Shown here: positions 39,839-54,145 of the stretch, in pieces
How positions within the stretch are numbered: the first letter of the stretch is position 1
Layout: each line of letters starts with the position of its first letter
NCBI GenBank assembly: GCA_013397795.1
Contig: VZTJ01004093.1
Coordinates: forward strand, 124,001-188,000
Length of the DNA: 64,000 nucleotides
Direction: 5' to 3'
Source of the DNA: Orthonyx spaldingii
Lineage: Eukaryota; Chordata; Aves; Passeriformes; Orthonychidae
Notes under the pieces: generated by a model
What the model was told of the DNA's origin: nothing
Seen by the model: the letters and a program-made list of their open reading frames with translations, nothing else
The model's database searches: none
Translations under genes and position numbers: made by a program

Positions 39839-42800
39839 ACACTAAATCTGAAAACATAAGTGGAATTCATGTTTTTCATGTTTAAACTCTTTGGCCTGTT
39901 TAGATAAACTGAGATGCAATAAGTTGACTCAAGAAATGTAAAGAAGGACTACATTCAGATAGATTAGCTGGCAAAGCCTGTGCAAACTGTAGTTGATGTT
40001 GACAAGTGAACTATGGAGTCTGTGTTTTATTGAATTTTGTTCAGTTAAATAATGTATGAAAGTGACAGAAGGAAATGTATTAAGCTTATACATATGGATG
40101 TTACAGTCATGCATGAACATTTTGGACATAAAAAGCTACTTAATCATCTTTCTCAGATAATAATGTTTGATGCTGTTCTCAGAAGTACTTTAAATAAAAG
40201 CAGATAGTATTAATAAAGCAATAGAATTCAATTTTAACAGGAATTGTAGTTAAGTTCATGAATATTCATCCAGGTAACTTTTGCCTCTGGACTAGACATC
40301 CATGATTTTCAATGCCTGCATAGCATGACCGTAGTCCTGAGTAGTCAATTAAAACCTTACTATTCATAACAACAGATTAATAAACCAAGACATCCTACAT
40401 GGATACAAGTTTATATTGTAAGAAAAATTCAATTTCATGTAGACAAAATTGGAAGTTTCTGAACAGTAATTATGCTTTTGCAATGTGTTATAATTGAACA
40501 AATAAGGTTGAAAATGCTTTCCTTTTTATATTCTGTAGAACAGTGTTGAGTGAGATATGCTAAAATACATGAAATCAATTTCTCTTGCTTATTTCACGTG
40601 GCATTTTATGTTTCATTGCATATTTATAATTAGACTTTGTGAGTATGCAAATGGTACAATGAGTGACAAAATGGTCAATTTTTAAGAACACATTATTATA
40701 GTAATGTTTAAAAACTTTAAAAAATATTTATACTCCTATTATGTGTCATTATCAGTGAGTGAAATGTGGGGGTTCAGAAAATGGAGGAAAAATTACAAAA
40801 TCCATTCATTGTGCAAAGATTATAAAGGACTTTACATTTACTTAATCCTTGCTTAAGAGTTTGCAAATTCACTCTGTATTTTATCTCACTGGTGAGATAC
40901 TTCTCCATTGAAAGAAAGGTTTGCCATTGGCTTCAGCAGAAACCTGAATTTTTTCTCATGAAGTGCAGAGTATTGTAGATAGTTCATTTATTTTCTCAAT
41001 AGGGTGCTTATTATAAGGTGTTAGAGATCTTTCTCCAGATCTGTACTCAAATAAATTACACCCCATCAGTATTAAATATCATAATGACATTCTGGGTTCC
41101 AGGAACTAATTCAGCTTTAAGAAGGATTGAGTGAATATAGTCAAGTAACAGGAATTTAAAAATGCTGTGATTGTGTTTTGGAATCCGTTTCAAACACAGA
41201 CGGACTCACTTTTCAGATTCAGCCCAACTCCCCTTAGCTGGCTGAGTGGTCCCACCCATCTGGAAATTTCCACAGGGATTCACATGAATCCCTGTATTGT
41301 CTCTCATATGATTTTTATGTCAGTGGTGCTACTTAGTGTGAATCTCAGTACTCACCAGCTGGCACCTGAGTAGAAATGTTATGAAACACTAACAAACATA
41401 TCAAAACAGGTTTGATTAAACGTGCACGTAAATTAGTAATACTTTTTAACTGAAGACTGTGTGCTCTTGAGGCATATTGTTTTACAATTGAAAAGGTTAT
41501 ATTTTGTGTTTCTGCATACAAAGCATGCAGCAGTCAGCTCTGGAAGTCTAATTTGAAAGCTTAGCTAAATACAATTAGATTGTAGCTTTCTTGATAATGA
41601 ACTGTGCTTTGCTGTGAGACTAGTCCTTTCTTTATCCAGAGGTAGAGAATAAGGTATGCTTGAACTTAAGGAAATGCTTTATGACATGATCAGTAGTCAT
41701 GGTTCACTTTATCTCACTTTAATTTAAGTGAGGATTGGAAGGGTTTCTGAACTGATTGTATGGATTTTATGGAAATGCCAAAATACAAACAAATTATTAA
41801 ACGGAGCATTTGCTTATTATATATTGGTGGTCTGAAACCCAGTATCACCTGCCTGAATGGTTGGTTTAGCTTCAAAGTTGCAGATTATGGAGATGATTTT
41901 AAAATTCTGGCAATAAAGGAAAGGTTAGGATATTTGTTGTACTTTCCCCCTTCTTCCAGTGTTTCATTATTAAAGTGCTCCTGACAGAAGCAGCTTTTTC
42001 ATTAGGCTTCTATGAATACGCCTCCTTTAGGACAGACCTTTTCAGTCTTGAAAGACAGAGAAAAAAGTAAAAAGAATTAGAAGATCTCAGAAAGATCTTA
42101 ATACCCCTGCTAACTCTGCATATCATAAAGTGTAAAACTGATACTTCACTTTAGCTATCTTAGTGTTTCTATTGCAACAGCATCTCTCGAGAGTGTCTGA
42201 TCAGTGGTTTCTCTGTGCTAGACATTGTACCCCAGCGTACAATACAATCCTTCCTCCAGCACCTTATGATCTTATGTTCTAAGGCCCCAGTCTTGCAATA
42301 CATCCCAGTAACCAAATGGAGCACAGAAAAGCCTAAAGAAAAGCCCTTAATATCCAAACTCATGGACCTTTGATTGCAGAATTGTAAAAGCAATAGGCAG
42401 TGCTAGCAGCAATAGGGAAGAACATTTCAAGCTCCTTTTGTTAGTTCATAACAAAGACCCCATTCAGCAATGCCTAGTGTGCCAACTAGCAGAGTAGGTC
42501 AGAGTACTTTACACAATTTCATTATAAACCCTGCTATTGAGAAATTTATAAGACTGCTATAAAACTTCACTCAAGGCTGATCAGTGCCAAAGAACATTCT
42601 TTTTCCACTCAAAAATAACATGTGGCTACTGTTGATAAATGATAGGGTTGCAAAAGTGGAGACAGAGAGACATTTGCAAAGGCATAAATTAGGGTTGAAC
42701 ATCCATTCTCTCTTTCTTGGAATAACAGCCAATAAATTCAAAACAAAGAGAAGCAAAAAACTTTTACACAATTCCTGTGTAAGAAAGTATAAATTTTGAT

Positions 42801-45800
42801 TAATAGGAGGAAGAAACAATGGAAATTTTCCTGCATAAATTTTTTTCCCCTCTCAAAAGGAAATTCCAGTTCCAACTCTGTCTTTATAATTGTGATTAGA
42901 TTTTGGATTATGCTCTTTTGGTGATTGAAACTTTAAAAGTACAAGTTGCTAGAGGTTCAAAATTATCTTCTATAACTTCTCCTTCATATAATTTTATACC
43001 TGCCCATATTGTCATTTTAACAACTTCCTGCTGTGATGAATTGTGATGACTATCTGCCCATGATCACCTGTCAGCTATAAAATATTGCAATATACATTTT
43101 GAAATTGGACAAATTAATCTTTATGTGAAAGATTTTTTCACTGTCTTATTTCTTATATACCTCAGTAATATTTCTTCTTCTAAATTTGACTGCCTTTTAA
43201 TTAATAAAATTAAATAAGAAGAGTTAGACAAAGGAAATTAAAGTTCAAGTTGCCAAAGGACAAAAAGTTTGAGTGATATACGCAAAAAGCATGACAAATC
43301 AGCGTTCTTGTTGCACCTCTGTTCTTCAAGGATTTACAGATAATATAGGTTGTAAAATCTGTTAATTTCTTTCTGTTTCATAATGAATGGTGAGTATGCA
43401 TGTATTGGCTGGGTGTGTTTTCTCCGTGCCATCAACAACATGGTAATTCCTAGAAAGGTGCAGTTGATCCTCACTGACTTGGATATAACAGTCTCCCTAT
43501 CAGCACTCTGCCTCCTCTCCAACAATAAATTTTTCATGTGCTTTTGCAGCACGTTCTTAACCTAGGCACATGAAAAGAAATGGTAGCTCCAGATGTGAAC
43601 AAAAGGAAGTGTTTGGAACAAGATGTTTCTGACTATTAGTCAAAAAAGAACAACTGAACAATACCTCTCTTAACAACTCTGCTGGTTTTAACTTCCGTTC
43701 TTTTCTCTGGTGTTTCAACTCTTTATGATGGAAGATTAAGAGAATGCCACTCTTAATCTAGATAATTTAGTTAAAAAGGAATGAATGCAAACATATCACC
43801 AGTAAAGTGATCTAAATTCTTGGAATACAACTAGGGGATGGGATGCTTTGGCAAATTACCCCCAGCCTTGTGAGTCCTTAGGTTTTGTTGGAACAGATTG
43901 ACTTACAGGGCACAGACCATCTACCTTCTCCCTCTAAAATCCTCTGACACTGAAAGAGAAAATTCCATAGAGTTGCCTCTGGAGTAGGCATAAATTATGT
44001 CTAGATAAGTAATATTTCTTATAACATCTTCTAGTTGGAGTTAAACTGCTATCCAGGTTGAACTGGGAACTAAAACCAGCCTTGTACCCCCTATCGCATA
44101 TGACAGAGTTTAGTACAGAATTCCTAATTAATTTTAGAAAGGAACAAAGGACCTGTTAGAAATGTGAGGTTAGTCTTACCTAATTTAGAATTGTGTTATC
44201 TCAGTGTTCCCAGGTATATATTGCTATACATAAGGAATAAAGGAGGAATAACATTTTTAGATTTTCCTGAACTTGTTCAACATTTCATACACATATTCAT
44301 ATATGTTAAAAAGTATTATGTGTGCTGTGTGTAGAAATATTTTGTTGTGATGTGGAAAATCTGCTTTTTATAGTCGTAAATGGTGGCAGGAATTTTTTCT
44401 CCCATATATGATATGGCACTGAAATATGAGGAGTATGATTTTGCAGGAGAATAACAGTTTTAACTATATTACATGTTTAAAATCCCAACTGAACATAATA
44501 TAACTTTACTAGCTCATTTCTCCTGAGGCATCAACACCATTTATCACTACCTCTTCCATCTGGCATGTCTGAACTATCACGATCAGCATTTTATGGGGAA
44601 ATGAAAGCATTCAATATGGTCTCTCTTTTCTAATGCTCTCAGGTCAGATACCATATTGCTGCAGGGAGTGAAGATGCAATTTTATCACACACTTGAGAGA
44701 CGTCCATTTGACATACTTTATATTTTCCTAGGCTAAGACCAGTCAAGCTTTTCCTTATTTGCACTGACCTGGCATGGGGTCATTTGCTGTAATAACAATA
44801 TAAAATTAATTTCAGGGTTTTTATACTGCAGTGTTAAAGATTTGGCACATGCAGGCAAATATTTGGGAGTTGAAACATAAACTCTAGTGCATATTTTGCA
44901 AATCTTAGAAAGGCAATGGAATCTCTTGTCCAACTGTTTTCTCCCCAAGGAAATGCTGCATGTGGTTTTCTTAGCTGAGGTCTTTCTGAAGAGGTGTTAA
45001 TTGCTCTTATTTTCTAATGGAGGATTCACGGAATGTGGGCTGGTAACGTAATTAAGTGCTTCTTGTAGTTTGTGTTTAAAACTTGATTCCATTGAGTAAA
45101 AGTATATGGCTGTTCCTTTATACACTGCAAATTCATGAGTAGGTGTTGATTTCTAAGCCTCAGTAAACCATCATGTGAGAAGCAGTGTTAGCACAAATGT
45201 GTTTTATCATCAGCTCCTTCACAGCCATTTGCGATCATTTTAAGATAGAGAAGGAATTATGGAATAAAATATTAGTCTATAACTCTTCATAGATCACACC
45301 ACAATCCTTAAATTCTTTAGAACTCCCCCTGATAACATATACCTACTCACATAATTTCGAACTTCATTTTTCAGTGCAACATTAAAATAAAGACATTCTT
45401 TTTATTAACATTTTATAGGCCATGAAAAAATACAGGAAAATTTAGCATAACAGGATGTGGTAAGTACATAGGAGGTTTTGGATAAATTTTGTTCTAAGCA
45501 TTGACTCTTATTGCCTCATGCTTTTTGTTGGTTGGAAATTGTTGCATTAAGGCAAAGAATCTTCCAAAAATTGTCATTTATATGGTCACCCTCATCTCTC
45601 AATTTTCTCTTTCACTCTTGTTTAGTATCACAGTGGAACTAAGTCCTGTCATCATCTGCTGTAAAATGACTAATCAGGTATGTCTTTCACAGGATTGTGG
45701 TTGTATTTCTGTTACATAGGTAAGCACTGAATATGTCAACTGACAATAGCTCTTCTTTACATAAATCCAGGTCCATCTTATGTTAGTGCATAGCTAATAC

Positions 45801-48800
45801 CAAATTGGGGCCTGAACTCAAACACCAACTCCATAATTGCACTCTAATCTACCAGAAAATCTGATTTTTCTGTCTCTGTAGTGAAATCTGACTTAAGCAT
45901 CCTATTTCAGGGGTTTAAGCAGAGGAAGAACCTCTTCCTTTCAGCCCAGGTTAACACTTGTGAGCAAGAGGAAAACCATTCCAAACCTACGAGTTCTCTG
46001 GTACATGTGACCTCTCAGCTGCATCCCACTCTTCTGGGTGATGGAACATGAGTGACTCCACTCCTGCCTTATGATATTCTGCTTGCTGGGAGAAGGGTAT
46101 CTCAAAGTGTGACCGTCAGTGGGAGCATCCAGGGGACCAGGAGCCTGAAAAAAACCACTACACATCCTACCTGTCCAGTGTGGATAGTTTTGATGATGTC
46201 CAAGTTTGACCTTACCCTCTATATTTCACTTCCATGTAGTTCAGGTATTGTATAACTAAGGTCAAAATTCTTCGTGTGTCTTCTTGGAAACGCTGGTCAC
46301 TTACATCAGAAATCCAGTTAGGAAAACTTCGTTTTGAAAGGTAAGGTTTAGAGATGGCTTTGAAAAATCTCATGTGCTAATCAAGTGCTTAGTGCTGTGT
46401 TCAATAGCACACAGATGCCATGCCAACCTTGAGGAGAAAATGACAATCACAAAGTACTAAAATCTGTTATAGACTCTAAATTCAGCTGTGTTAATTCATC
46501 TAGTTCTCTAATACAGACATTTAATTTATTTTTAGATAATAGGTAATTCCAGAAGAGAGGCAAAACTGAAAGACTCTCACTGTTACTACAACTTCTGTTA
46601 ATAGAGTGAAAATTGCTTCCTATATATTAGCATACCAAATACAAATATATTTACCTTATCACAACTATTCTGCACAGTTTTTTAAAACAATCATATCTGT
46701 TAATACTGAAAGAGCTGAATAACTTACTGCCTAGCCATTAATACTTCCAAATAGCTTTTCACATTCTCTGGAAACATACATTTCAGTATCTGTTGAAGAA
46801 ATTAAAATCAGCACAGTTTTGGAGAATTAAACCTAACTGACTAGGATGGGGAAAAGTCCTGAAGGAATGATTCTCCACAGGCTTGCAAAATACTGTTGGA
46901 AACCTCCAGAAAATTACTCATCACCGGGGGTTTTCTGTAGTTTCACATATGCTTTCATACCCTTCCCTAGAGATAAACATGTTTTATACACTCTCTAAAG
47001 GGAAGAAGGAATGGCTTGACTTTTCTGTATTTGATTTTCAAAATCTCAGGTTGGGAGTCCTTTGACCAGTCAAAACAAAAATGAAAATTCTAAAAATCAG
47101 AAATCAGAGTTCCTAAATTTCTAGCATCCCATACAAAAACAGGTGTCTGTGTGACAGCCAGTGACATAACTGTCAGAGGCCCTGAAAAGCTTTAGGCATT
47201 CAATAAAAAGCAGATAGTTATTATAATTTTAAAAACCCTGGAATTCATCACAAGCATTTTCTATTTGACAAGAAAATATTAGTGTAATATTGTATATGAA
47301 ACAGTAATTCATCAATAGAATAATTATCATTCATATACCAATTTTTATTTATTTTTCCCAATGGTTTTATGTGACTTATATACAGGACTCATTTTGCTGT
47401 GAACGATTGTTTTGAGCTACCATCTCCCCAAAGGCTTTCAAAGTTTTATTTGAGATGTCTTTATCACCCTTCAAACATACTTATTGAATATTCATTTTCT
47501 TTTGTTTGTTTGGGGTTTTTAAGATACAAACAAGTAATAAGATGAGAGAAACTGTAGAAATTACCACAGAAGAGCATGCATATTTAAGTGAAAAGTTCTT
47601 GTATGTTAAAAGTTTTTGTTTAATCTGAGTTCATGTACTACTTGCCTAATATGCAAGATATCAGACACTGACCTATGACCATTTCTCTAAATCCCGTCCT
47701 TAGGCAGAACTGAAATGTCAGTTGATGATTGGTGCATTATTCCAGCTGTTGACTGGATGGAAATGGAATATGTCTATAAATCTACCTGTTCAGAAGTCAA
47801 TACAGATTACACCAGCAATTAACTTGAGGTTTTGCTATCCTGTTTGGCAATTACATGTCACATTAAGGACTTTTATAAATCTAAATTTCAAATACCTATC
47901 AAATTATATAGTTTTCCACAGAAGCATCAACAAGAACTTATTTTTCACTATTTTATGGTATCTAACCAATGCTGTTATATTGCAGAAAATGTGCATCACA
48001 AACAAGATGAGACAAGCTAAGCAAACCTCTCAAAATCTAGGACATGGCATTCACTTTCCATGTGTGCACTATCTTTTGTATAAGCCTGAATGAAATCCAT
48101 TATGTCATCACTGTTCAATGAGGCTAGAGAAAGCAGAAATATTAGCATCACCCAACTGTCAAAAAGCAGACCTTCTTGCCAGTGTTGAGTTTGAAGCACA
48201 GAAGGGAATGTTTTGCATAAGATCACCAATTTTGCCAAGTAGAGACACGCTTGAGATGTGGGCCAAAAATGTTTCTGGCTCCACAGCTTAAAGACATCTT
48301 TCACAGCATGTTCATGGCTCAGCATTTCCTGGGTTTTTATCATGTTTCAGAGGAGTATATGGTGGAGACAAGGTACAGGAGAGGAGCCACCTCTGAATTC
48401 AGTGAAAGCAGGATTGTGCCCATCACTTCACTTCAAAAGTAGTTTTTTTAACTATAAAAAATACCAGTTAACAGAAAGTACAGTTTATAGTTCTCTGTTT
48501 TAAAACATCCTGCAGCAAATAACACACAGTGCTATCAAGGTGTCAGTACTAAAATGTCACTGCATGCCTGCATTTCAAGATCTTTTCACTGGGTTTCTGA
48601 CTGTAGTCAGTGAAGCTAATACCTTCTATTAAAAACTTATTTAGAAAAACAAATCAAAACACAGGATTTTTTGTAGAAGCAAGGTTCTTTTTAATTAATG
48701 CACTGGGACAGTTTCTACAGCAAAGGTGCAATAACTCTCTCAATTACTATGAACATACTTTGGTGTTCATTTATTGGAAGAAACCTTTGACTAATAAAGG

Positions 48801-49146
48801 AAAATTATTTGGCGAGTTTGAACCTAGATTGTTCTTCAGAGGCTTACCCTGTGAAATGAGAATGTTATTATTTTCTTGTTTTCATTCTTTGTTTACCTTA
48901 TGTAAAATACAAGCAAAATATATATACAGCCAGATTATATGGTTCTAGCTTTTCTGATTGAACACCAATGCCCTTACTTCTGATTGTCACACAAATGGCC
49001 TTACTTCAAGAAATGTGAAATACTTTTCTTGCAAAAGAAAGTCAATATCTGCAAAAACTGTTGCAAAAGAATTTTCCCAAAGAACCTGAGTCTCTGTGTA
49101 AATACTGAAAATATCAGCAAACCACTGTGAAATTTAGAATGTATCA
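39839..49146. other. Gene-free stretch
   Basis: No supported gene is present. Small acceptor-donor pairs (45419-45459 and 46310-46340) are the kind expected by chance. An octamer-like ATGCAAAT occurs at 40645-40652. The 123-codon frame at 47722-48093 has no domain and is rejected. Confidence 0.5.
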
Positions 49147-49731
49147 GGCACAGCACTGTCAGCTAGTTGAGGGAGGTGATTGTCCTGCTGTGCTCTGTGC
49201 TGGTGCAGCTTCATCTCGAGTCCTGTGTGCAGTTCTGTGTGCCACAATATGAGAGATATAAAGCTATAAGAGAGAGTTCAGAGGGGACAATGAGGGTGGT
49301 GAAGGGTCTAGACGTGAAGCTGTGTACGGAGCAGCAGATTTCACTTGGTCTGTTCAGCCTGGAGAAGAGGAGACTGAGGGGAGACCTCATTGCAATTACA
49401 ACTTCCTCATGAGGGGAAGAGGAGGGGCAGGCACTGATCTCTTCCCTCTGGTGACCAGGGACAGGACCCAAAGGAATGGTGTGGTCCTCAATCAGGGCAG
49501 GTTAAGTTGGATATCAGGAAAAGGTTCTTGACTCAGAGCGGGATTGGGCACTGGAACAGGCTCACCAGGGAAGTGGTCACAGCACCAAGCCTGACAGAGT
49601 TCAAGAGTGTTTGTACAATGCTCTGAGGCGCATGGTGTGACTCTTAGGGCGGTCCTGTGCAGGACCAGGAGTTGAACTCAGTCATCCTTGTGGGTCCCTT
49701 CCAACTCAGCTTATTCTATGATTCTATGATC
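49147..49731 (+). mobile_element. CR1 LINE, 5'-truncated, with 3' end of the ORF2 reverse transcriptase
   Basis: This is a fragment of a CR1 non-LTR retrotransposon in plus orientation. Translation of 49167-49412 gives the C-terminal part of CR1 ORF2, with the recognisable words REVIVLL and LFSLEKRRLRGDLIA. After a frame change, the stretch from about 49430 gives a further piece with DRTQRNG and QGRLSWIS. The 3' end reads GGTCCCTTCCAACTCAG, then TTATTCTATGATTCTATGAT, which is the CR1 tail of ATTCTATG octamers. The copy lacks the 5' UTR, ORF1 and the endonuclease and catalytic parts of ORF2. It also carries frame shifts, so it is dead. CR1 truncation at the 5' end is the usual result of incomplete target-primed reverse transcription. 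This element is the main evidence for an avian (or at least archosaur) genome. Confidence 0.95.
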
Positions 49732-50436
49732 TCATGATGAGAATGATGCTTTAGTGAAAAGTAAGAAAATGGTTCAATACTATTTATTTTGTCTCTAAAA
49801 GAAACTGAAAATCTGATTTTGAAAGTCAATTCTTAAAAGCACTGAACAACACAGATACCAGTTTTCCACAGTTTCATTCACCTGCTTTCTGTTCTTGTAA
49901 ACTTCTCCATTACAGGTAACATTTCCCATATTTGCTGTAGTTAATGTGTCCCCTGAGATTGGATATGTATTCAACTATTCCCATCTACTTCATAAAGCCA
50001 ACAATTAAGGCTATATCTCATTTTTAAAACTCATCTATTCTCGGAAAGAATTTTGAGCCTCTACTAATCAGTAAATGTAGCAAAAAAATTGGTACATTAC
50101 CTTTACACAGAGAAAAGAATGACAGATATGACAACGTGGACCAATTTCATTTAACCTTTTATAAAATCTTTTATAAAATACCATTCCTTGATTGCTTCCA
50201 CTTATTTCTGGTCTCATATGACTTCTTTTCTGTCCTTCTCAGTCTTTCCTTTTTGCTGCTGCTTCTCACCTTTTTTCAGCTTTCTGTCATTGCTTTTTTC
50301 CTGGGTTTCTGTTGAAATATTTTGTGTTCATGATCTTTTGAAATAACAACTGCTACACTGTATCTTGCTGTATGACTACTTACCGTGGACATAGATCAGT
50401 TAATATTTGCAGTATTAATTAATCATGATGCAATTA

Positions 50437-50525
50437 CAATGCTGCCATAATTACAATTTTTACATACAATTTTTACAATGCTGGCATAATTACAATTACA
50501 AAATTACAAATTTTGGCATAATTTG
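50437..50525. repeat. Local duplication of an AT-rich unit
   Basis: The word ACAATGCTG(C/G)CATAATTACAA occurs at 50437 and again at 50475. Further partial copies (ACAATTTTTACA, AATTACAAATTTTGGCATAATT) follow. It looks like a recent local slippage duplication of a ~38 bp unit. Confidence 0.8.
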
Positions 50526-50833
50526 TGTAAGACAATTGTTTATCTAATGTACTTAGCATAGTATTATTTAATTGACAGGTCCTGGAGGCTTTTTTTTAAA
50601 TTTGTATGTTATCCATCTTGTCAACAACGAAGACAAACTAACAAACAAGGTCATGTAGTTAGATAGTTAAACCTAAAAACTCTAAAGCAAAACAGTAGGT
50701 AATACCTTGCTGTTTCTTTAACTAAGTAGGCATCCAGATAGAGCTGTGAAAATCCATGGACTTAATCCTGGAGCTGCTAAACAGTCTTGAAGACAAGTCA
50801 TAGATTTTGTCCTGGAAAAGGTATGATCATGAA

Positions 50834-50866
50834 AACTAGAAATAAACTAGAAATAAAACTAGAAAA
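50834..50866. repeat. Short tandem repeat, three ~11-bp units
   Basis: The unit AACTAGAAATA is repeated about three times with small differences. It is simple slippage without other features. Confidence 0.75.
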
Positions 50867-52845
50867 GTTGACATAAATTTTAAACAGCTAAGCAAAAGTA
50901 ATGATCTTCAAGGCCAACATGGAAGGAGAACTATTTATGTTGCTCAGTTCATCATTTAATATGTTTGTGTAAGGAAGTTAGGGTGCAAATAGATTTACAT
51001 CTTTTAAATTATGACCACAGATTTACACCTTATGTATCCAGTAGCAGAAATAATGTTCTTTTTGTTTTTATATGGGTCTAGAACTATGACCTTGCTTAGG
51101 GTTGTGGAATATATAAATGAAAATGTAGTAGCTTTAGCTTCAAAGGTTTGATATCTGAAAAAGAACTCTGTATAAATCCATGCTAAGTTTTACAGAGGTA
51201 CTGGAACTACTTTGCTGAAATGAAGAAGATAAACCACAAGTCCTGAACATGACACAGAGAGAGAAGTATGAAAACACTAAGAAAGTAACTCGAGTGAAGG
51301 AAGATAATAGAGGAAAGAGTTCATTAGTGACAAAATTAAAGAAATAGGGAAGAAAAAACCCCATAAACTACGGCATATCTTCAATATGCACTGGTGAAGA
51401 GTATGCTACTTAAAAGAAACCAAGTGGGTTTTGATACACTCCATGTACTTAACATTTTTAAGTCTCATAAAAGAGACCAAGTATAAAGATATGCTGCAAA
51501 AGTTTGAGAAGTATGGCATTGCACATATAGGGTGCAATTTTTTTATGTTTCAGAAATTTTAATCATTCTGAGTCAAGCTTGTGCTGAGACCTTACTATTT
51601 CTTTTCTAGTTCTGGTTTCATAAGTAAAGCTCAGAATGTAGAACATTGTTTGACAGGCATGAGATTATGTGGTTTGCAGGCAAGCATGGTTGTTCTACCA
51701 TCACAATCTAATAGTAAAAAAGTCTCAAAGTAATAAAAGAATGATTGGACGAAGTTGTATCATCAGAGTAAGCTGAATTTGACATTGCTAATTTATAGGG
51801 CAACAGCAATCAAATGTGTGTTTCAATGCTTACTGGAATTTTTATGTCAAACTGGGAATTTCAATACCTTAATAGATGCTGGTGTTAGCGAAACTGAGAA
51901 ATTATAAACACATTAAGACTCAGAGTAAGACTGGAGAAGAAAAAAATCCATTAATTCACTTTTGCTTAGTGACAAGCCTATCAATAATGGAATTTTTTTT
52001 GTAGGGGTGTGACACAAAGTAGTCACTTTGAAGTTGATAAGCAAAGTAATTTTAAACAGGGAAAAAGTCCAACATGTTGAATCGCAAGTCATTTAGTTAG
52101 GAGACTGGCAAGAAGAGAGTGGATGAATTACCAAAAATGTAAACTATCATTTTAGAATGGGGGATTTTAATATGCAGCTTTTATTTCCCCTTCCTATTTC
52201 AGAAAAGGTAGTTGTTCCTCAACATGCCTTGTGAGACAGCTGAGACCCTCCAACAGTTCCTGGAAGTGACTGGGCATCTCTTGGCAGCAGTAAGTATGAG
52301 TGACAGACAGCAGTATCTTTTTCAGAGGTTAAATGGCATTAATAAATTCAGTCAGTGGGTAGATTACAAATATTTTGAGTTACACAACAGAGTTCTGTTG
52401 CCTTCTTTGCCTGGAAAAGAGTGACATGAAATTAAGACTCACATTCCCAACAAGTGCCCTAAGTGCCTTAATTCCATTCAAACCATATATTTTATGCTGG
52501 TTAGATTTTTTCTGGTGCCTTGGTTTGTTTAGGGAATGTGAGCTTTAAGCCATAGAAACTCCTGAATAGTTTGGAGGGTATGGGTCAAACTGGTCATCGG
52601 TTAACAGGTACATTTCTTACAAATATGTTGGGTCCAAACTGATTTTCTACTCAGAGACACATATCATAATATATGAAATACAATACCTTACTAAACCATA
52701 ATAAAAGCAAAACCCCTGTAAGACAGAGGTCTTTGGTAGCAGCAAAGAATTCATCTCTCTTGGGGTGAGTAATTAAATTTCTTTAAGGTTATTCCTTCCT
52801 ACATTCCTGCCCACTGTAAGATGTAGATAGGGAGGATGTAAAGTA

Positions 52846-52894
52846 GAACTTTCTTCTGTGTAGACCCCAGTGAGGTCTACGTGGAAGAAAGCTC
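52846..52894. other. Perfect short hairpin with wobble pairs
   Basis: On the plus strand, TTCTTCTGTGTAGACC (52851-52866) and GGTCTACGTGGAAGAA (52874-52889) can pair along all 16 positions if three G-U wobbles are allowed. They close a 7-nt loop. The stem extends outward with GAACT and AGCTC, one mismatch, to about 21 bp. The wobbles pair only on this strand, so if it is an RNA structure it would come from plus-strand transcripts. It is short for a microRNA precursor. It may simply be a small fold-back. Confidence 0.5.
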
Positions 52895-53173
52895 GGGAAA
52901 GGGCCAGACTCATCCAGGCCTGTAGAAACTGAGGCAGACTCCTGGCTAAGTTAGTATGATTTCTACTCCTTGCATTCTCAAAAAGATGGATCAGTGAGGT
53001 AATTCATGCAGTCTACTAGAGATTTAGATTTTGACAGAGTGCATTACACACAGCTGTGGTGTCTCATCAAAGCTAGTCCCTGCTCTCTGTGCTGCATAAA
53101 CCAATCTCTACTATAACTTCACTCAATTCCCCAGTCGTCTTTCTCCTCCTTTCTATCTGATACAGAGAAGTGC

Positions 53174-53201
53174 GATGTGTTAATTACCTAATTAACACAT
53201 C
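53174..53201. repeat. 28-bp near-perfect palindrome with TAATTA cores
   Basis: Arms GATGTGTTAATTA (53174-53186) and TAATTAACACATC (53189-53201) are exact reverse complements separated by CC. Each arm holds a TTAATTA homeodomain-type core, and another ATTAA follows at 53211. It could be a paired homeodomain site or a cruciform-forming palindrome. Confidence 0.8.
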
Positions 53202-54145
53202 TTATTTGTAATTAACCTGGCCTTCTCTTTATCCTGACTACCCACACCATAAAGAATGATGTCAGGTGGATCAATTTACAGCAATCTCAGCTGTTTACAA
53301 GCATATAGGCAGCTTAAAACAAATGGTATGTTAAAAGGGTCTCTGTAGGGAAAAAAGAAGTTTTATTAGCACCCAGTGAAGTAGCAAAAAATGGTATTTT
53401 CATTAGGATAACATCTATGTTGTACTCTCAAATGCCCAGCTTGTGAAAAACTGAGGAGCATTTGCTGAAAAAAAAATTGGGAAACACTCCCACTGGGCAG
53501 AAATGGGGAAAAGATTAGTCTAAAGCACTTGCCTGCTGGACAGGTGCAGGCTCAGGGAAAGCATTTCCTGACAGCAAGCTTTGTGTGAGGCATAAGTCAT
53601 TCTCTCCTGCTTGGAGCATGTTGCTTTGTGTAGGTGAGTCTCCTGGGGGAAAAGGGTGTTTAGGAGCAAGCAGTTCTCATGGCCAGACTATTTGATTTAG
53701 CTAAATATTATTATGGAGGGATTTTATTTTTAATTTGTATAGTTGTGAATAAACAAACTTTTAAACAACTAGGGCTAAATCAAAAAAGGAAGTTATGTAT
53801 TTTTACACAATACTGTTAGTGCCTTGCTTTTAAGTCATTGATCTCCGGAGTGGAAACCAAAACCTGAGAGGAACTTTTCAGTATAGAGATGTATATTATA
53901 TCCATTCCCTCTCCAGAGCATACCTATCAGACCTACCTACCCCAGAGCAGGCTCCAAGTTTTAATTTTCTCTACTTTAGAACTCCGATGTGGAGCATTTT
54001 GTTGACAGTTCTCCTTTAAAAAGAAACATTAAAGACAGGGAAAGGGGGAGGGATGAACCAAACAACCCAGTAATTGCAATTCTGTGATATCAATTGTAGC
54101 TGATTACTGTGAGAAGTCTAGTGTGTAGTATTTTACATATCTCAC

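Noticed and set aside
45419..46340. Two short acceptor-donor pairs (45419-45459 and 46310-46340)
   Set aside because: The acceptors are mediocre and nothing links them in phase. Such pairs are expected by chance in tens of kilobases.
47722..48093. 123-codon frame on the plus strand
   Set aside because: It has no recognisable domain, is overlapped by other random frames, and has no splice signals in a consistent phase.
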